Part shown: in pieces, positions 8,152 through 16,364 of the stretch | How the letters are laid out: each line of letters begins with the position of its first letter | How positions within the stretch are numbered: position 1 is the first letter of the stretch | Program-made: the position numbers and the translations under genes | The notes under the pieces: generated by a model | Told to the model about the DNA's origin: nothing | What the model saw: the letters and a program-made list of their open reading frames with translations, nothing else | Database searches by the model: none | From: Ottowia sp. | GTDB taxonomy: Bacteria > Pseudomonadota > Gammaproteobacteria > Burkholderiales > Burkholderiaceae_C | Length of the DNA stretch: 20,819 bases | Direction of reading: 5' to 3' | Assembly (NCBI GenBank): GCA_023228705.1 | Contig: JALOAS010000059.1 | Span: 1-20,819, forward strand

Positions 8152-9669
8152 TCAACCTGCTGCGTCGTCAACCAGCGGAAAGCGCCGCGGCGCGATGAAC
8201 AGCAGCAGCACGATGACGATGGAGCCCGCGGCCATGCCCACGTACAGGTCGTCGGTGGCGGCGGCCACGGCCCCGCGCAGGTACGCCCCGAGCGCCGCGC
8301 TGGTGGCCGGGTCCTGCAGCGCGTGCAGCAGGGTATCGACCGAATGTGGCAACTGCGCCTGCAGCGCCTGCGGCGCCGCCGCAAGCTGTGCGGCAATGGA
8401 GCCGTTGAAGATGGCGCCAAACAGGGCCGCTCCCAGGCTCTGGCCCAGGTAGCGTGAAAACATGTTGGAGCCGGTGACCACGCCGCGCTGGTCCCAGCCG
8501 ACCACGCCCTGCTGGCCCACCAGCAGCGGCGTGGACAGCAGACCAAAGCCGGCCCCAAGCGCAACCTGGTCCAGTACCACCCACCAGACCTGGCGCGGCT
8601 GCGGCATGAGGAGGAAGGCGAGCGCAGCCAGCAGCATGAGCACGGCGCCCAGCACCGCCGTGTCACGAAACCCGAAACGCATGTACAGCCGGCCGGACAG
8701 CGACGACGCCACGGGCCAGCCCATGCTGATGCACGCCAGCACGAGACCCGCGGCAATGGCGCCCAGGCCGTGCACCGACTGCAGGAACGTGGGCAGGTAG
8801 ACGCTGGTCGCCATCATGACCAGGCCCAACCCCAGCGTGCCCAGGTTGGCGCCCAGCAACTCGCGCCGGCGCCAGAGCCAGCCGGGCAGGATGGGCTCGG
8901 CTGCGCGCCGCTCCACCCACAGCAACGCAACGACGAGCAGCGCGGTCAGCAGGCAGACCAGTGCCGTCTGCCACGACATCCAGGGCCAGCGGCTGCCGCC
9001 CTCCATGAGGCCAAAGATGAATACGGTCAGCGCCAGGAACACCAGCAGCGATCCGGCATAGTCGATGCGGTGCGTGCGGCCGTTGACCCGTTCATGCAGG
9101 AAGACGCCAATGAGCGCCATCGCGGCCAGCCCCACCGGTACGTTGACCAGGAAGATCCAGCGCCAGGAGGCGTAGTCGGCAAACGCACCGCCCAGCAAGG
9201 GCCCGGCAATCGCGGCCACGCCCCAGACACTGGAGAGCCAGCCCTGCACAGCGCCCCGCTCGCGCACCGAATACAAATCGCCGGCCAGCGTGTTGACCGT
9301 GGCCATGATGGCGCCCGCCCCCAGCCCCTGCAGGCCGCGGAAGACGATGAGCGTGAGCATGTCCCACGACGCCGCCGACGCGGCCGATCCCAGCAGGAAG
9401 ATGATGGTGCCGGCCATGAGCACGGGCTTGCGGCCATACAGGTCGGCCAGCTTGCCGTAGACCGGGATGGTCACGGTCTGCGCCAGCACGTAGACCGAAA
9501 AAACCCAGCTGACCAGGCTCAGCCCGCCCAGGTCGCCAACGATCTGCGGGATGGCAGTGGAGACGATGGTGGTGTCCATCGCCGCCAGCATCATCATGCA
9601 CATGAGCCCGGCCAGGATCCAGCCGCGCGAGGCGGCGCGCCCGGATGTTGCAGTGTCCGCCGTATGCAT
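8152..9669 (-). CDS. MFS multidrug exporter, DHA2 (EmrB/QacA) family, 14 helices
   Basis: 505 residues with about 14 membrane helices. Helix 1 carries MDTTIVSTAIPQI (31-43), the D1 motif of the drug:H+ antiporter 2 family. Motif A, GKLADLYGRKPV, is at 72-83 between helices 2 and 3. Motif C-like glycines occur in SVWGVAAIAGPLLGGAF. Members pump drugs, dyes or metabolites outward in exchange for protons; the substrate here is unknown. I place the start at ATG 9669, which leaves a 16-residue cytoplasmic tail before helix 1. A GTG/ATG pair at 9738/9735 would add 22-23 residues without homology. No EmrA-type adaptor or regulator is adjacent. The next gene downstream on this strand, the AtoE-type transporter, is 152 bp away and probably separately transcribed. 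Confidence 0.92.
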   Translation of the reverse strand: MHTADTATSGRAASRGWILAGLMCMMMLAAMDTTIVSTAIPQIVGDLGGLSLVSWVFSVYVLAQTVTIPVYGKLADLYGRKPVLMAGTIIFLLGSAASAASWDMLTLIVFRGLQGLGAGAIMATVNTLAGDLYSVRERGAVQGWLSSVWGVAAIAGPLLGGAFADYASWRWIFLVNVPVGLAAMALIGVFLHERVNGRTHRIDYAGSLLVFLALTVFIFGLMEGGSRWPWMSWQTALVCLLTALLVVALLWVERRAAEPILPGWLWRRRELLGANLGTLGLGLVMMATSVYLPTFLQSVHGLGAIAAGLVLACISMGWPVASSLSGRLYMRFGFRDTAVLGAVLMLLAALAFLLMPQPRQVWWVVLDQVALGAGFGLLSTPLLVGQQGVVGWDQRGVVTGSNMFSRYLGQSLGAALFGAIFNGSIAAQLAAAPQALQAQLPHSVDTLLHALQDPATSAALGAYLRGAVAAATDDLYVGMAAGSIVIVLLLFIAPRRFPLVDDAAG

Positions 9670-9783
9670 GTTGCTGCTGCCTGCGGTTGTGTGCGGCCGG
9701 CATCGATGACCCGCGCCGCGTGCAGCGCGCGGCATCACGCCTCGCGTGGCCGGTACCCGCGTCCAGCCTGCCGCTGGCAGCGC

Positions 9784-10944
9784 TTACCTGAGCAGGCGGA
9801 ACTCGCCGTCGGTGATGGTGATGAGCTCGCGCCCGCGTTCGTCAAAGCCGCTGTGGTCTTCGGCGCTCATGTTGTATACGCCCTGCGTGCCCACCAGCTC
9901 GTGCGTCTGCTCCAGCGCGTCGCGCAAAGCGGCGCGGAACTCGGGCGTGCCCGGCCGGGCCTTGCCGGCAGCCTCGGGGATGGCATTTTGCAGCAGCAGC
10001 CCGGCGTCGTAGACGTTGGCGCCAAAGGTCGCGGGCATCTCCCCATACAGCTTCTCGTAGGCCGCAATGTAGTCTTGCGCCACCTGCTTGGCCGGGTTGG
10101 CATCGGCTATCTCGGGCAGCACCAGCATCAGGCTGCCACCCAGGATGGTGCCTTCCACATGGCTGCCGCCCAGCTTGATGAACGCCGGTAGCGCCGCGCC
10201 GTGCGTCTGGTAGATCTTGCCCTGGTAGCCGCGCTCGCGCAGCGTGATCTGCGGCAGCGCGGCTGCGCCGCCGGTACCCGCCACCAGCACCGCGTCCGGG
10301 TTGGCGCCAATCAGCTTCAGCGCCTGCCCGAGCACCGCCGTGTCCTGGCGGGAGTAGCGCTCCGTCGCCACCAGCTGGATGCCTGCGTCGGTCAGCAGGT
10401 CGGTGGTCACCTGCAGCCAGTCGTCGCCGTAGGGATCGGCAAAACCAATGAAGCCCAGCGTCTTGACGCCCGTCTGCACCATGTGATCGACCAGCACCTG
10501 CGCAATGATTCCCGTGTTCTGCGTGGTCTTGAACACCCATTTCTTCTTCCCGTCCATGGGCAGCACGACCGCTGCCGTCCCCACCGGCGCCAGCATGGGA
10601 ACGCCGGCCTCGGCAATGAATTCAATCGCGCCCATGGCGTTGGGAGAGCCGGTGGGGCCGATGATGGCGTCCACGTTCTGCTCGTCTATGAGCTTGCGCA
10701 CGACCTTGACGGTTTCCGTGGAGTCGCTGGCGTCGTCGATGCCGATGTACTCCACGTCCAGGTCGCCCACCGTTTTCGGCAGCAACGGCACGGTATTCTT
10801 TTGCGGGATGCCCACCAGCGACGTGGGCCCGGTGGCCGAATAAACCACGCCCACCCTGACCTGTGCCAGCGCAGCGCCCGGGCCAAGCAGGCAGGCCAGC
10901 GCCGCGCCCAGCACGGCGCGCAGCAAAACACCGTTTGTCTTCAT
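9784..10944 (-). CDS. ABC transporter solute-binding protein, branched-chain amino acid type (Peripla_BP_6)
   Basis: 386 residues. A signal peptide covers about 1-27 (LLRAVLGAALACLLGPGAALA). A type I periplasmic-binding fold follows, with VRVGVVYSATGPTSLVGIPQKNT, the IIGPTGSPNAMG segment that contacts the ligand backbone, DPYGDDWLQ and NVYDAGLLL. Such proteins feed LivHMGF-type importers with amino acids, amides or aromatic acids; the ligand is unknown. The start at ATG 10944 has CGGGGAT upstream and begins the signal peptide; the frame itself opens at 11031. No permease or ATPase genes lie within the window, so it is an orphan binding protein that must share a transporter encoded elsewhere. 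Its upstream region contains the heptamer-bearing repeat element, which ends about 60 bp before the start codon. Confidence 0.92.
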   Translation of the reverse strand: MKTNGVLLRAVLGAALACLLGPGAALAQVRVGVVYSATGPTSLVGIPQKNTVPLLPKTVGDLDVEYIGIDDASDSTETVKVVRKLIDEQNVDAIIGPTGSPNAMGAIEFIAEAGVPMLAPVGTAAVVLPMDGKKKWVFKTTQNTGIIAQVLVDHMVQTGVKTLGFIGFADPYGDDWLQVTTDLLTDAGIQLVATERYSRQDTAVLGQALKLIGANPDAVLVAGTGGAAALPQITLRERGYQGKIYQTHGAALPAFIKLGGSHVEGTILGGSLMLVLPEIADANPAKQVAQDYIAAYEKLYGEMPATFGANVYDAGLLLQNAIPEAAGKARPGTPEFRAALRDALEQTHELVGTQGVYNMSAEDHSGFDERGRELITITDGEFRLLR

Positions 10945-11003
10945 CGAATATCCCCGTGTCAAGATCAATCCGCCATTTTGCACAAAATCGCTGGCCTGAT
11001 TGA

Positions 11004-11253
11004 AAACGATGCCCAGCAAACTCAGGCGCATGACGAATGACCTATGAAGAGGTTGAGCGTTGAGCGTTGAGCGTTGAGCGTTGAGCGTTGAGCGTTGAGC
11101 GTTGAGCGTTGAGCGTTGAGCGTTGAGCGTTGAGCGTTGAGCGTCATACGCTGGACGCTGGACGGCCTATTCGCTGGACGCCAAACCTTCATGGGCCGAG
11201 ATCATCCGTCATCATCCGTCATCCGGTGCGCTGGCAATGCCTGCCAATCAGGT
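11004..11253 (+). repeat. Dispersed intergenic repeat element, copy A
   Basis: Fills most of the gap between psd and the solute-binding gene and reappears, diverged, at 20248-20528. Shared blocks in the same order are AAACGATGCnCAGCAA...CGCATGACGnATGACCT (33 of 40 identical), TGAAGAGGTTGnGCGTTGA, CGCTGGACGCTGGACG, GACGCCAAACCTTCATG, GGGCCGAGnTCATC, and GCCAATCAGGT at the right end. Between the blocks sits the 13-unit GTTGAGC array. Just outside the left edge, CCTGATTG (10995-11002) is the reverse complement of CAATCAGG (11245-11252), a possible terminal inverted repeat. No coding frame is supported. Confidence 0.85.
11052..11142 (+). repeat. Heptanucleotide microsatellite (GTTGAGC) x 13
   Basis: Thirteen exact, uninterrupted copies of GTTGAGC, 91 bp. 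Immediately to the right, three copies of GCTGGAC (11150, 11157, 11173) form a complementary-like array: GTTGAGC pairs with GCTGGAC at 6 of 7 positions counting one G-T wobble, so the segment could fold into a long imperfect hairpin. Exact repetition over 13 units implies recent expansion by slippage and likely length variation between strains. Confidence 0.97.
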
Positions 11254-11257
11254 TCGT

Positions 11258-12130
11258 TCATTCCCGTTGCACGCTGCCCAGCGCCTGCCCCAGGCGCACC
11301 GCGGCGCCGGGCGTCCAGTCCGGGTTGAAGCGCAGCGTTGCGTGCGGCCACAGCAGCACCACGGTGGACCCCAGGAGAAAGCGCCCCATCTCGGCACCAC
11401 GGGCCAGCATCACGCGCTGGTCGCCGTAGTCATGGCGGCGGATGCGACCGGGCCGCGGCGGATTGACGACGCCATGCCAGCTGGTTGCCATGCTGCCGAC
11501 GATGGTCGCGCCCACCAGCACCAGCACCAGCGGGCCGTGCCGGGTCTCGAACAGGCAAACCAGCCGCTCGTTGCGCGCAAAAAGCCCCGGGACGCGCTGC
11601 ACCGTGGCCGGGTTCACCGAGCGCAGGTCGCCGGGCACGTAGGTCATGCGCAGCAGGCGCCCGGCGCAGGGCATGTGGATGCGGTGGTAGTCGCGGGGGC
11701 TGAGGTAGAGCGTTGCAAACTGGCCGTTGCCAAACCGCGCTGCCAGCTCGGCATCGCCTGCCAGCAGCGCCGTCGTACTGTAGCTGTGTCCCTTGGCCTG
11801 GAAAATCTGCTCGCCGGCAATGGCGCCGAACTGACTGATCACGCCGTCTACCGGGCACAGCCAGTCGGCCACATCCATGGGCACCAGCGACCGCGCATCC
11901 GGCGCCAGCGCCCGCGTAAAAAAGTCGTTGAAGGTGGCGTATGCCGCCACCTCAGGCTCGGCCGCTTCGCTCATGTCGACGCCGTAGCGCCTGATGAAAC
12001 GCCGGATCGCCCAGCGCGTCAGCGGTCCCAGCCGGCTGCGCGCGCCGGCACCAGCGCACCGGGTCAGCAGCAGCCGCAGCGCCATTGCCATGCGCTGCGC
12101 CAAGGAAGGCTGCGCTTGCGTGCCGGTCAT
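11258..12130 (-). CDS. psd: Phosphatidylserine decarboxylase proenzyme
   Basis: 290 residues. It converts phosphatidylserine to phosphatidylethanolamine at the inner membrane. Psd cleaves itself at LGST to make an alpha chain with an N-terminal pyruvoyl group. Here the site is LGST at 253-256, with S255 the future pyruvoyl. The other catalytic positions are present: D95 in CPVDG and the DYHRIHMP block (147-154) with H149 and H152. FNDFF (67-71) is the conserved substrate-side motif. The length and motif spacing match the proteobacterial membrane-bound type. ATG 12130 is 12 bp after the FAH-family stop codon and lacks a strong ribosome binding site, so translational coupling is likely. A TTG at 12142 would add four residues. 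The stop lies 4 bp from the edge of repeat element A. No pssA is nearby. Confidence 0.94.
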   Translation of the reverse strand: MTGTQAQPSLAQRMAMALRLLLTRCAGAGARSRLGPLTRWAIRRFIRRYGVDMSEAAEPEVAAYATFNDFFTRALAPDARSLVPMDVADWLCPVDGVISQFGAIAGEQIFQAKGHSYSTTALLAGDAELAARFGNGQFATLYLSPRDYHRIHMPCAGRLLRMTYVPGDLRSVNPATVQRVPGLFARNERLVCLFETRHGPLVLVLVGATIVGSMATSWHGVVNPPRPGRIRRHDYGDQRVMLARGAEMGRFLLGSTVVLLWPHATLRFNPDWTPGAAVRLGQALGSVQRE

Positions 12131-12142
12131 CGGGCTGCGCAA

Positions 12143-12841
<699 letters not shown>

Positions 12842-12957
12842 GGGGAATCCTTGTCTGGCGCGGCGCAGGGCGGGCCGCTGGACGGGCGGGGCCGGTCCAG
12901 CGGCACCCTGCGCGTCCGGGCGCAGCGGTGCCGTGGCGGCCTTGCCGTCGGCCCATT

Positions 12958-12963
12958 TATAAC
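12958..12963 (+). promoter_or_regulatory. Candidate -10 element for the 3-hydroxybutyryl-CoA dehydrogenase gene
   Basis: TATAAC, five of six matches to the sigma-70 -10 consensus, in an otherwise GC-rich 174-bp divergent spacer, 52 bp before the ATG at 13016. No good -35 hexamer is found at 16-18 bp upstream (GC-rich there), so this is tentative. Confidence 0.35.
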
Positions 12964-13015
12964 GCAATCCAGCGGTTAACATCGGCAGCTTCACGCATCA
13001 ATCAGGAAATCAACG

Positions 13016-13864
13016 ATGAACATTGAAACCGTAGGCATCGTCGGTGCCGGCACCATGGGCAGCGGCATTGCGCAGGCCTGCGCAGTATCGGGCATCCCGG
13101 CGGTCATGGTCGACGTCGCGCAAGACGCAGTGGACCGCGGGCTCAGGAGCATAGAAAAGAGCCTGGACCGGCTCGTGGCGAGAGAGAGGATCAGCGAGGC
13201 AGACAAGCAGGCTGCGCTCGGCCGCATCACCGGCTCGACCCGCTACGAGGACCTGAAGGGCACCGACCTGGTCATCGAGGCCGCCACCGAGGACCACAAG
13301 CTCAAGAACAAGATCATGCAGGGGCTGGACGAGCTGCTTGCGCCGGACGTGCTGCTGGCAAGCAACACCTCGTCCATCTCGATCACGCAGCTGGCCGCCA
13401 AGACGCAGCGTGCCGAGCGCTTCGTGGGCATGCATTTCTTCAACCCGGTTCCGGTCATGAAGCTGGTGGAGATCATCCGCGGCCTGCAGACCTCCGATGC
13501 GACGCACAAAGCGGTGACCGAGCTGGCCAGGAAGCTGGGCAAGACGCCGATCACGGTCAAGAACGCACCAGGCTTTGTCGTCAACCGCATCCTGGTGCCC
13601 ATGATCAACGAAGCCTTCTACGTGCTGGCCGAAGGCCTGGCAACGCCTGAAGACATCGACGCCGGCATGCGGCTGGGCTGCAACCACCCCATAGGCCCGC
13701 TGGCGCTGGCCGACATGATAGGCATCGACGTGTGCCTGGCCGTGATGGAAGTCTTCCTGGAGCAGTTTGGTGACAGCAAGTACCGTCCCTGCCCGCTGAT
13801 GCGCGAGTATGTGGCTGCCGGGCGCCTGGGGCGCAAGACCGGCCAGGGCGTGTACTCGTACTGA
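13016..13864 (+). CDS. hbd: 3-hydroxybutyryl-CoA dehydrogenase
   Basis: 282 residues, the standard length for the single-function enzyme. It oxidises (S)-3-hydroxybutyryl-CoA to acetoacetyl-CoA with NAD(P)+ or works in reverse. The Rossmann motif GAGTMGSGIA is at 10-19, VIEAATED near 86, NTSSISIT, then the catalytic His in MHFFNPVPVMKLVE (H140, with E152 its partner). The C-terminal dimerisation domain starts with NAPGFVVNRIL and contains CNHPIGPLALADMIG. ATG 13016 follows AGGAAA. It stands alone on the plus strand, convergent with the PAP2 gene (58 bp between stops). Together with the AtoE-type transporter and the enoyl-CoA hydratase at the right edge it fits short-chain acid or butanoyl-CoA metabolism, although the three are not one operon. 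A paaH-like role is possible. Confidence 0.94.
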   Translation: MNIETVGIVGAGTMGSGIAQACAVSGIPAVMVDVAQDAVDRGLRSIEKSLDRLVARERISEADKQAALGRITGSTRYEDLKGTDLVIEAATEDHKLKNKIMQGLDELLAPDVLLASNTSSISITQLAAKTQRAERFVGMHFFNPVPVMKLVEIIRGLQTSDATHKAVTELARKLGKTPITVKNAPGFVVNRILVPMINEAFYVLAEGLATPEDIDAGMRLGCNHPIGPLALADMIGIDVCLAVMEVFLEQFGDSKYRPCPLMREYVAAGRLGRKTGQGVYSY

Positions 13865-13922
13865 CACGCGCAACCCGCGCCCCCCGGGAGCAGGGACGCA
13901 TGCACGACAGCGGTCCTGCGCC

Positions 13923-14585
13923 TCAGCTGCGGTCCGCGCTGGCGAAGCGGTCCGGCGCCACGCGCAAGAGCAGCCGCCCCAGTAGCCCGGGAAACCAGTT
14001 CCTCCTGATCGCCTGCAGCAACATCCGGGCATAAAGGCGCTCGAGCGCGCCGGTCAGCCGGCCCCCGGCCTGGCGCCAAAGCGGGGCAACCAGTGCGCAG
14101 GAAAGCGCCGCCACCGCAACGGCGCCCAGTATATCGAACGGAAAGTGCACGCCCAGGAAGATGCGGGCCCAGCCAACGCAGGCGGCAATCAGCAAGATCA
14201 GCATGCCCCACAGGCGATGGCCGTCCAGCAGCAGCGTCAGGCCGACGCCGGCAAGGACGACCATGTGGTTGCTTGGAAAAGAAAAATTGGCGGTGTGGTC
14301 CATCCAGACATGCCCCAGCCCGATCGCGAATGGCCGCGGTTGCGGCCAGCCCAGCCCTATGGCCTGGTTGAGCGCCAGCCCGACACCGGCAACGAGGCAG
14401 GCCTTGATCGCCGTGCTGCGCCGCGCGTGGCCCCCCTGCAGCCAGTACGCCACCATCAGCAAGGGAATCAGGTAGATGAGGCCGTTGGCCACAACGGTCG
14501 CGGCAGTCACCTGCGCGGCCGAAGTCTCGGCGCCGCCGTTGAGCAACAAGAACCAGGCGTGGTTGATCCGCGCCAGCGCACTCAT
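13923..14585 (-). CDS. PAP2-family phosphatase, probable undecaprenyl-diphosphatase (BcrC-like)
   Basis: 220 residues with about five or six membrane helices. The three PAP2 signature blocks are present: QPRP at 82-85, FPSNH at 103-107, and ARIFLGVHFPFD at 140-151 with R141, H147 and D151. The order and spacing match BcrC/YbjG proteins, which recycle undecaprenyl pyrophosphate on the periplasmic face. Two oddities are Asn in PSNH (usually Gly or Asp) and Ala in place of the Ser before R141. The catalytic histidines H107 and H147 are kept, so activity is likely. A basic C-terminal tail (about 176-220) is longer than in E. coli BcrC. ATG 14585 is chosen because it begins the MSALARINHAWFLLLN family N-terminus. 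It lies 127 bp downstream of the VanZ-like gene on the same strand. Confidence 0.87.
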   Translation of the reverse strand: MSALARINHAWFLLLNGGAETSAAQVTAATVVANGLIYLIPLLMVAYWLQGGHARRSTAIKACLVAGVGLALNQAIGLGWPQPRPFAIGLGHVWMDHTANFSFPSNHMVVLAGVGLTLLLDGHRLWGMLILLIAACVGWARIFLGVHFPFDILGAVAVAALSCALVAPLWRQAGGRLTGALERLYARMLLQAIRRNWFPGLLGRLLLRVAPDRFASADRS

Positions 14586-14712
14586 GCAGCCGTCCCATGC
14601 GCATCGAACGCGCCGGCCACACACCAAACTCTGGCTTTGGCGCCGGCCGCGTACGACTCGCACACTCTCTTGACTTGGCTTTGACCCGTCATTTTGTCTG
14701 GAAATGCAGCAA

Positions 14713-15174
14713 CTACGCTGCGGCAAGCGCGCGCAGCCAGTAGCGGCGCGTGAACCAGAACCCCAGCAGCAAACCCAGGCTGTCGACAGCAAAATCGCCG
14801 ATGCTGGCGCCGCGGCCCGGGATGAAGTACTGGGCGATTTCCGTGCCTGCGCCAAGCAGCACCAGGGCCAGCATGATCCTGGGATAGGCGGCGCGGCCCC
14901 ACCAGACGCGGGTGGCCAGCGCGCCCATGACGGCAAACAGAAACAGGTGCACCGCCTTGTCCGCAAGGCCCAGCCCGAAGATCTCATCGGACATGCGGTC
15001 CAATGGCAGCCAGAACAGCAATCGCAGCTGCATTTGACGGAGCATGTCGCCGGAGGACAGCAGCAGGACGAGCGTCAGCAGCAGCCAGGCGCGGAACAGG
15101 AGCTTCCAGCGGCGCAGCGCCGGATCCACCCTCCCGCGTTGCCCGAGGCCATGGGCCTCCGGCGTGTCAGACAT
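14713..15174 (-). CDS. VanZ-like integral membrane protein
   Basis: 153 residues. A cytoplasmic N-terminus (about 1-25) precedes four predicted helices: FRAWLLLTLVLLLSSG, AVHLFLFAVMGALATRVWW, PRIMLALVLLGAGTEIAQYF and DFAVDSLGLLLGFWFTRRY. Family marks are the DKAVHLFLFAVMG segment and the later E-AQ-F-PGRGASIGDFAVDSLG pattern. VanZ of the vanA cluster gives low-level teicoplanin resistance; most chromosomal homologues have no proven function, so no resistance role should be read into this one. Its ATG overlaps the ychF stop by 8 nt (15167-15174), which implies translational coupling. The next gene is a PAP2 phosphatase, another envelope protein. Confidence 0.85.
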   Translation of the reverse strand: MSDTPEAHGLGQRGRVDPALRRWKLLFRAWLLLTLVLLLSSGDMLRQMQLRLLFWLPLDRMSDEIFGLGLADKAVHLFLFAVMGALATRVWWGRAAYPRIMLALVLLGAGTEIAQYFIPGRGASIGDFAVDSLGLLLGFWFTRRYWLRALAAA

Positions 15175-16261
15175 TGAACAGGAATTCCATCACGTCGCCG
15201 TCGCGGACCACGTAGTCCTTGCCTTCGGCGCGCATCTTTCCGGCGTCCCTGGCGCCCTGCTCGCCGCGGTACCGGATGAAGTCGTCAAAGGCGATGGTCT
15301 GCGCGCGGATGAACCCGCGTTCAAAGTCACCGTGGATGACACCCGCTGCCCGCGGCGCGGTGGCACCGACGGGAACCGTCCAGGCACGCACCTCCTTGAC
15401 GCCCACCGTGAAGTAGGTCTGCAGTCCCAGCAACTGGTAGGCGGCGCGGATGAGCCGGTCCAGGCCCGGCTCGCTCTGCCCGATTTCATCCAGGAACAGC
15501 GCCTTCTCGGCGTCGCTCATGTCGGCCATGTCGGCTTCGAGCTTGGCGCATATGGCGACCACCGGTGCCTGCTGGCCGGCTGCGTACGCCCGCAGCTGCT
15601 CAAGCAGCGGGTTGCCCTCAAAACCGTCCTCGTCCACGTTGGCGACAAACATGGCCGGCTTGGCGGTGATCAGGCACAGCGGCCTGAGCCGCGCCTGTTG
15701 CTCGTCGTCCAGCGCCAGCGTGCGCACCGGGCGCCCCGCATCCAGCGCCTCGCGCACCGGCTCGAGCAGCCCCAGCATGGCCGCCGCCTCCTTGTCGTTG
15801 CCGCTCCTGGCCGCCTTGGCATGGCGCTGCTGCGCCTTCTCCACGGTGGCCAGGTCCGCCAGGCAGAGCTCGGTCTGTATGACTTCGACGTCGGCCACCG
15901 GATCGACCTTGCCGGCCACGTGCACCACGTTCGGGTCGTCAAAGCAACGTACCACGTTGATGATGGCGTCGGTCTCGCGGATGTGCGCCAAAAACTGGTT
16001 GCCCAGCCCCTCGCCCTGGCTGGCGCCGGCAACAAGCCCGGCAATGTCGACAAACTCGACGATGGCCGGGACGACGCGGTTCGGGTTGGCGATGTCTGCC
16101 AGCTGCCGCAGGCGCGGGTCCGGCACCTCCACGATGCCCGTGTTGGGCTCTATGGTGCAAAAGGGATAGTTCTCGGCGGCAATCTGCGCCTTGGTGAGGG
16201 CATTGAAGAGCGTGGACTTGCCCACGTTGGGCAGGCCCACGATGCCGCATTGCAGGCTCAT
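15167..16261 (-). CDS. ychF: Redox-regulated ATPase YchF (Obg family)
   Basis: 364 residues, the usual length (363-364). A P-loop ATPase that binds the ribosome and is linked to stress responses. The G1 loop is GLPNVGKST (8-16), the switch is ENYPFCTIEPN, G3 is DIAGLV, and NVDE (in MFVANVDEDG) replaces the NKxD of true GTPases, the known reason for ATP preference. A coiled-coil insertion lies around 125-165 (VEKAQQRHAKAARSGNDKEA), and a TGS domain ends the protein with the typical VRDGDVMEFLFNV. Start ATG 16261 gives the family N-terminus MSLQCGIVGLPNVG. It is commonly next to pth elsewhere; here it is followed by an overlapping VanZ-like gene and is divergent from the UbiH-family gene. Confidence 0.97.
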   Translation of the reverse strand: MSLQCGIVGLPNVGKSTLFNALTKAQIAAENYPFCTIEPNTGIVEVPDPRLRQLADIANPNRVVPAIVEFVDIAGLVAGASQGEGLGNQFLAHIRETDAIINVVRCFDDPNVVHVAGKVDPVADVEVIQTELCLADLATVEKAQQRHAKAARSGNDKEAAAMLGLLEPVREALDAGRPVRTLALDDEQQARLRPLCLITAKPAMFVANVDEDGFEGNPLLEQLRAYAAGQQAPVVAICAKLEADMADMSDAEKALFLDEIGQSEPGLDRLIRAAYQLLGLQTYFTVGVKEVRAWTVPVGATAPRAAGVIHGDFERGFIRAQTIAFDDFIRYRGEQGARDAGKMRAEGKDYVVRDGDVMEFLFNV

Positions 16262-16299
16262 GGCAGAAAAAAGGCTGGAAATTCGGTGGGGAGGCGCTT

Positions 16300-16305
16300 A
16301 TTTTA
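16300..16305 (-). promoter_or_regulatory. Candidate -10 element for ychF
   Basis: On the minus strand this reads TAAAAT, five of six matches to the -10 consensus, 38 bp before the ychF ATG, in the only AT-rich patch of the 103-bp divergent spacer. No recognisable -35 lies at the expected distance, so the call is tentative. Confidence 0.35.
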
Positions 16306-16352
16306 CGGGCTGCGCCCCGCGCCTGGCCCCGATCGGGTCGCACCCCATTGCT

Positions 16353-16358
16353 TACAAT
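16353..16358 (+). promoter_or_regulatory. Candidate -10 element with very short leader for the UbiH-family gene
   Basis: TACAAT, five of six matches to consensus, ends only 6 bp before the ATG at 16365. If used, transcription would begin at or next to the start codon, giving a leaderless or near-leaderless mRNA, which agrees with the lack of any ribosome binding site there. No -35 is evident. Confidence 0.35.
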
Positions 16359-16364
16359 GCCCGC

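Noticed and set aside
8770..10191. Long plus-strand open frame opposite the MFS and solute-binding genes (about 473 codons)
   Set aside because: Antisense to two clear genes, crosses the spacer between them, and has no recognisable fold.
11052..11142. Possible CRISPR array
   Set aside because: The 7-bp units are contiguous with no spacers and far shorter than CRISPR repeats; no cas genes are present.
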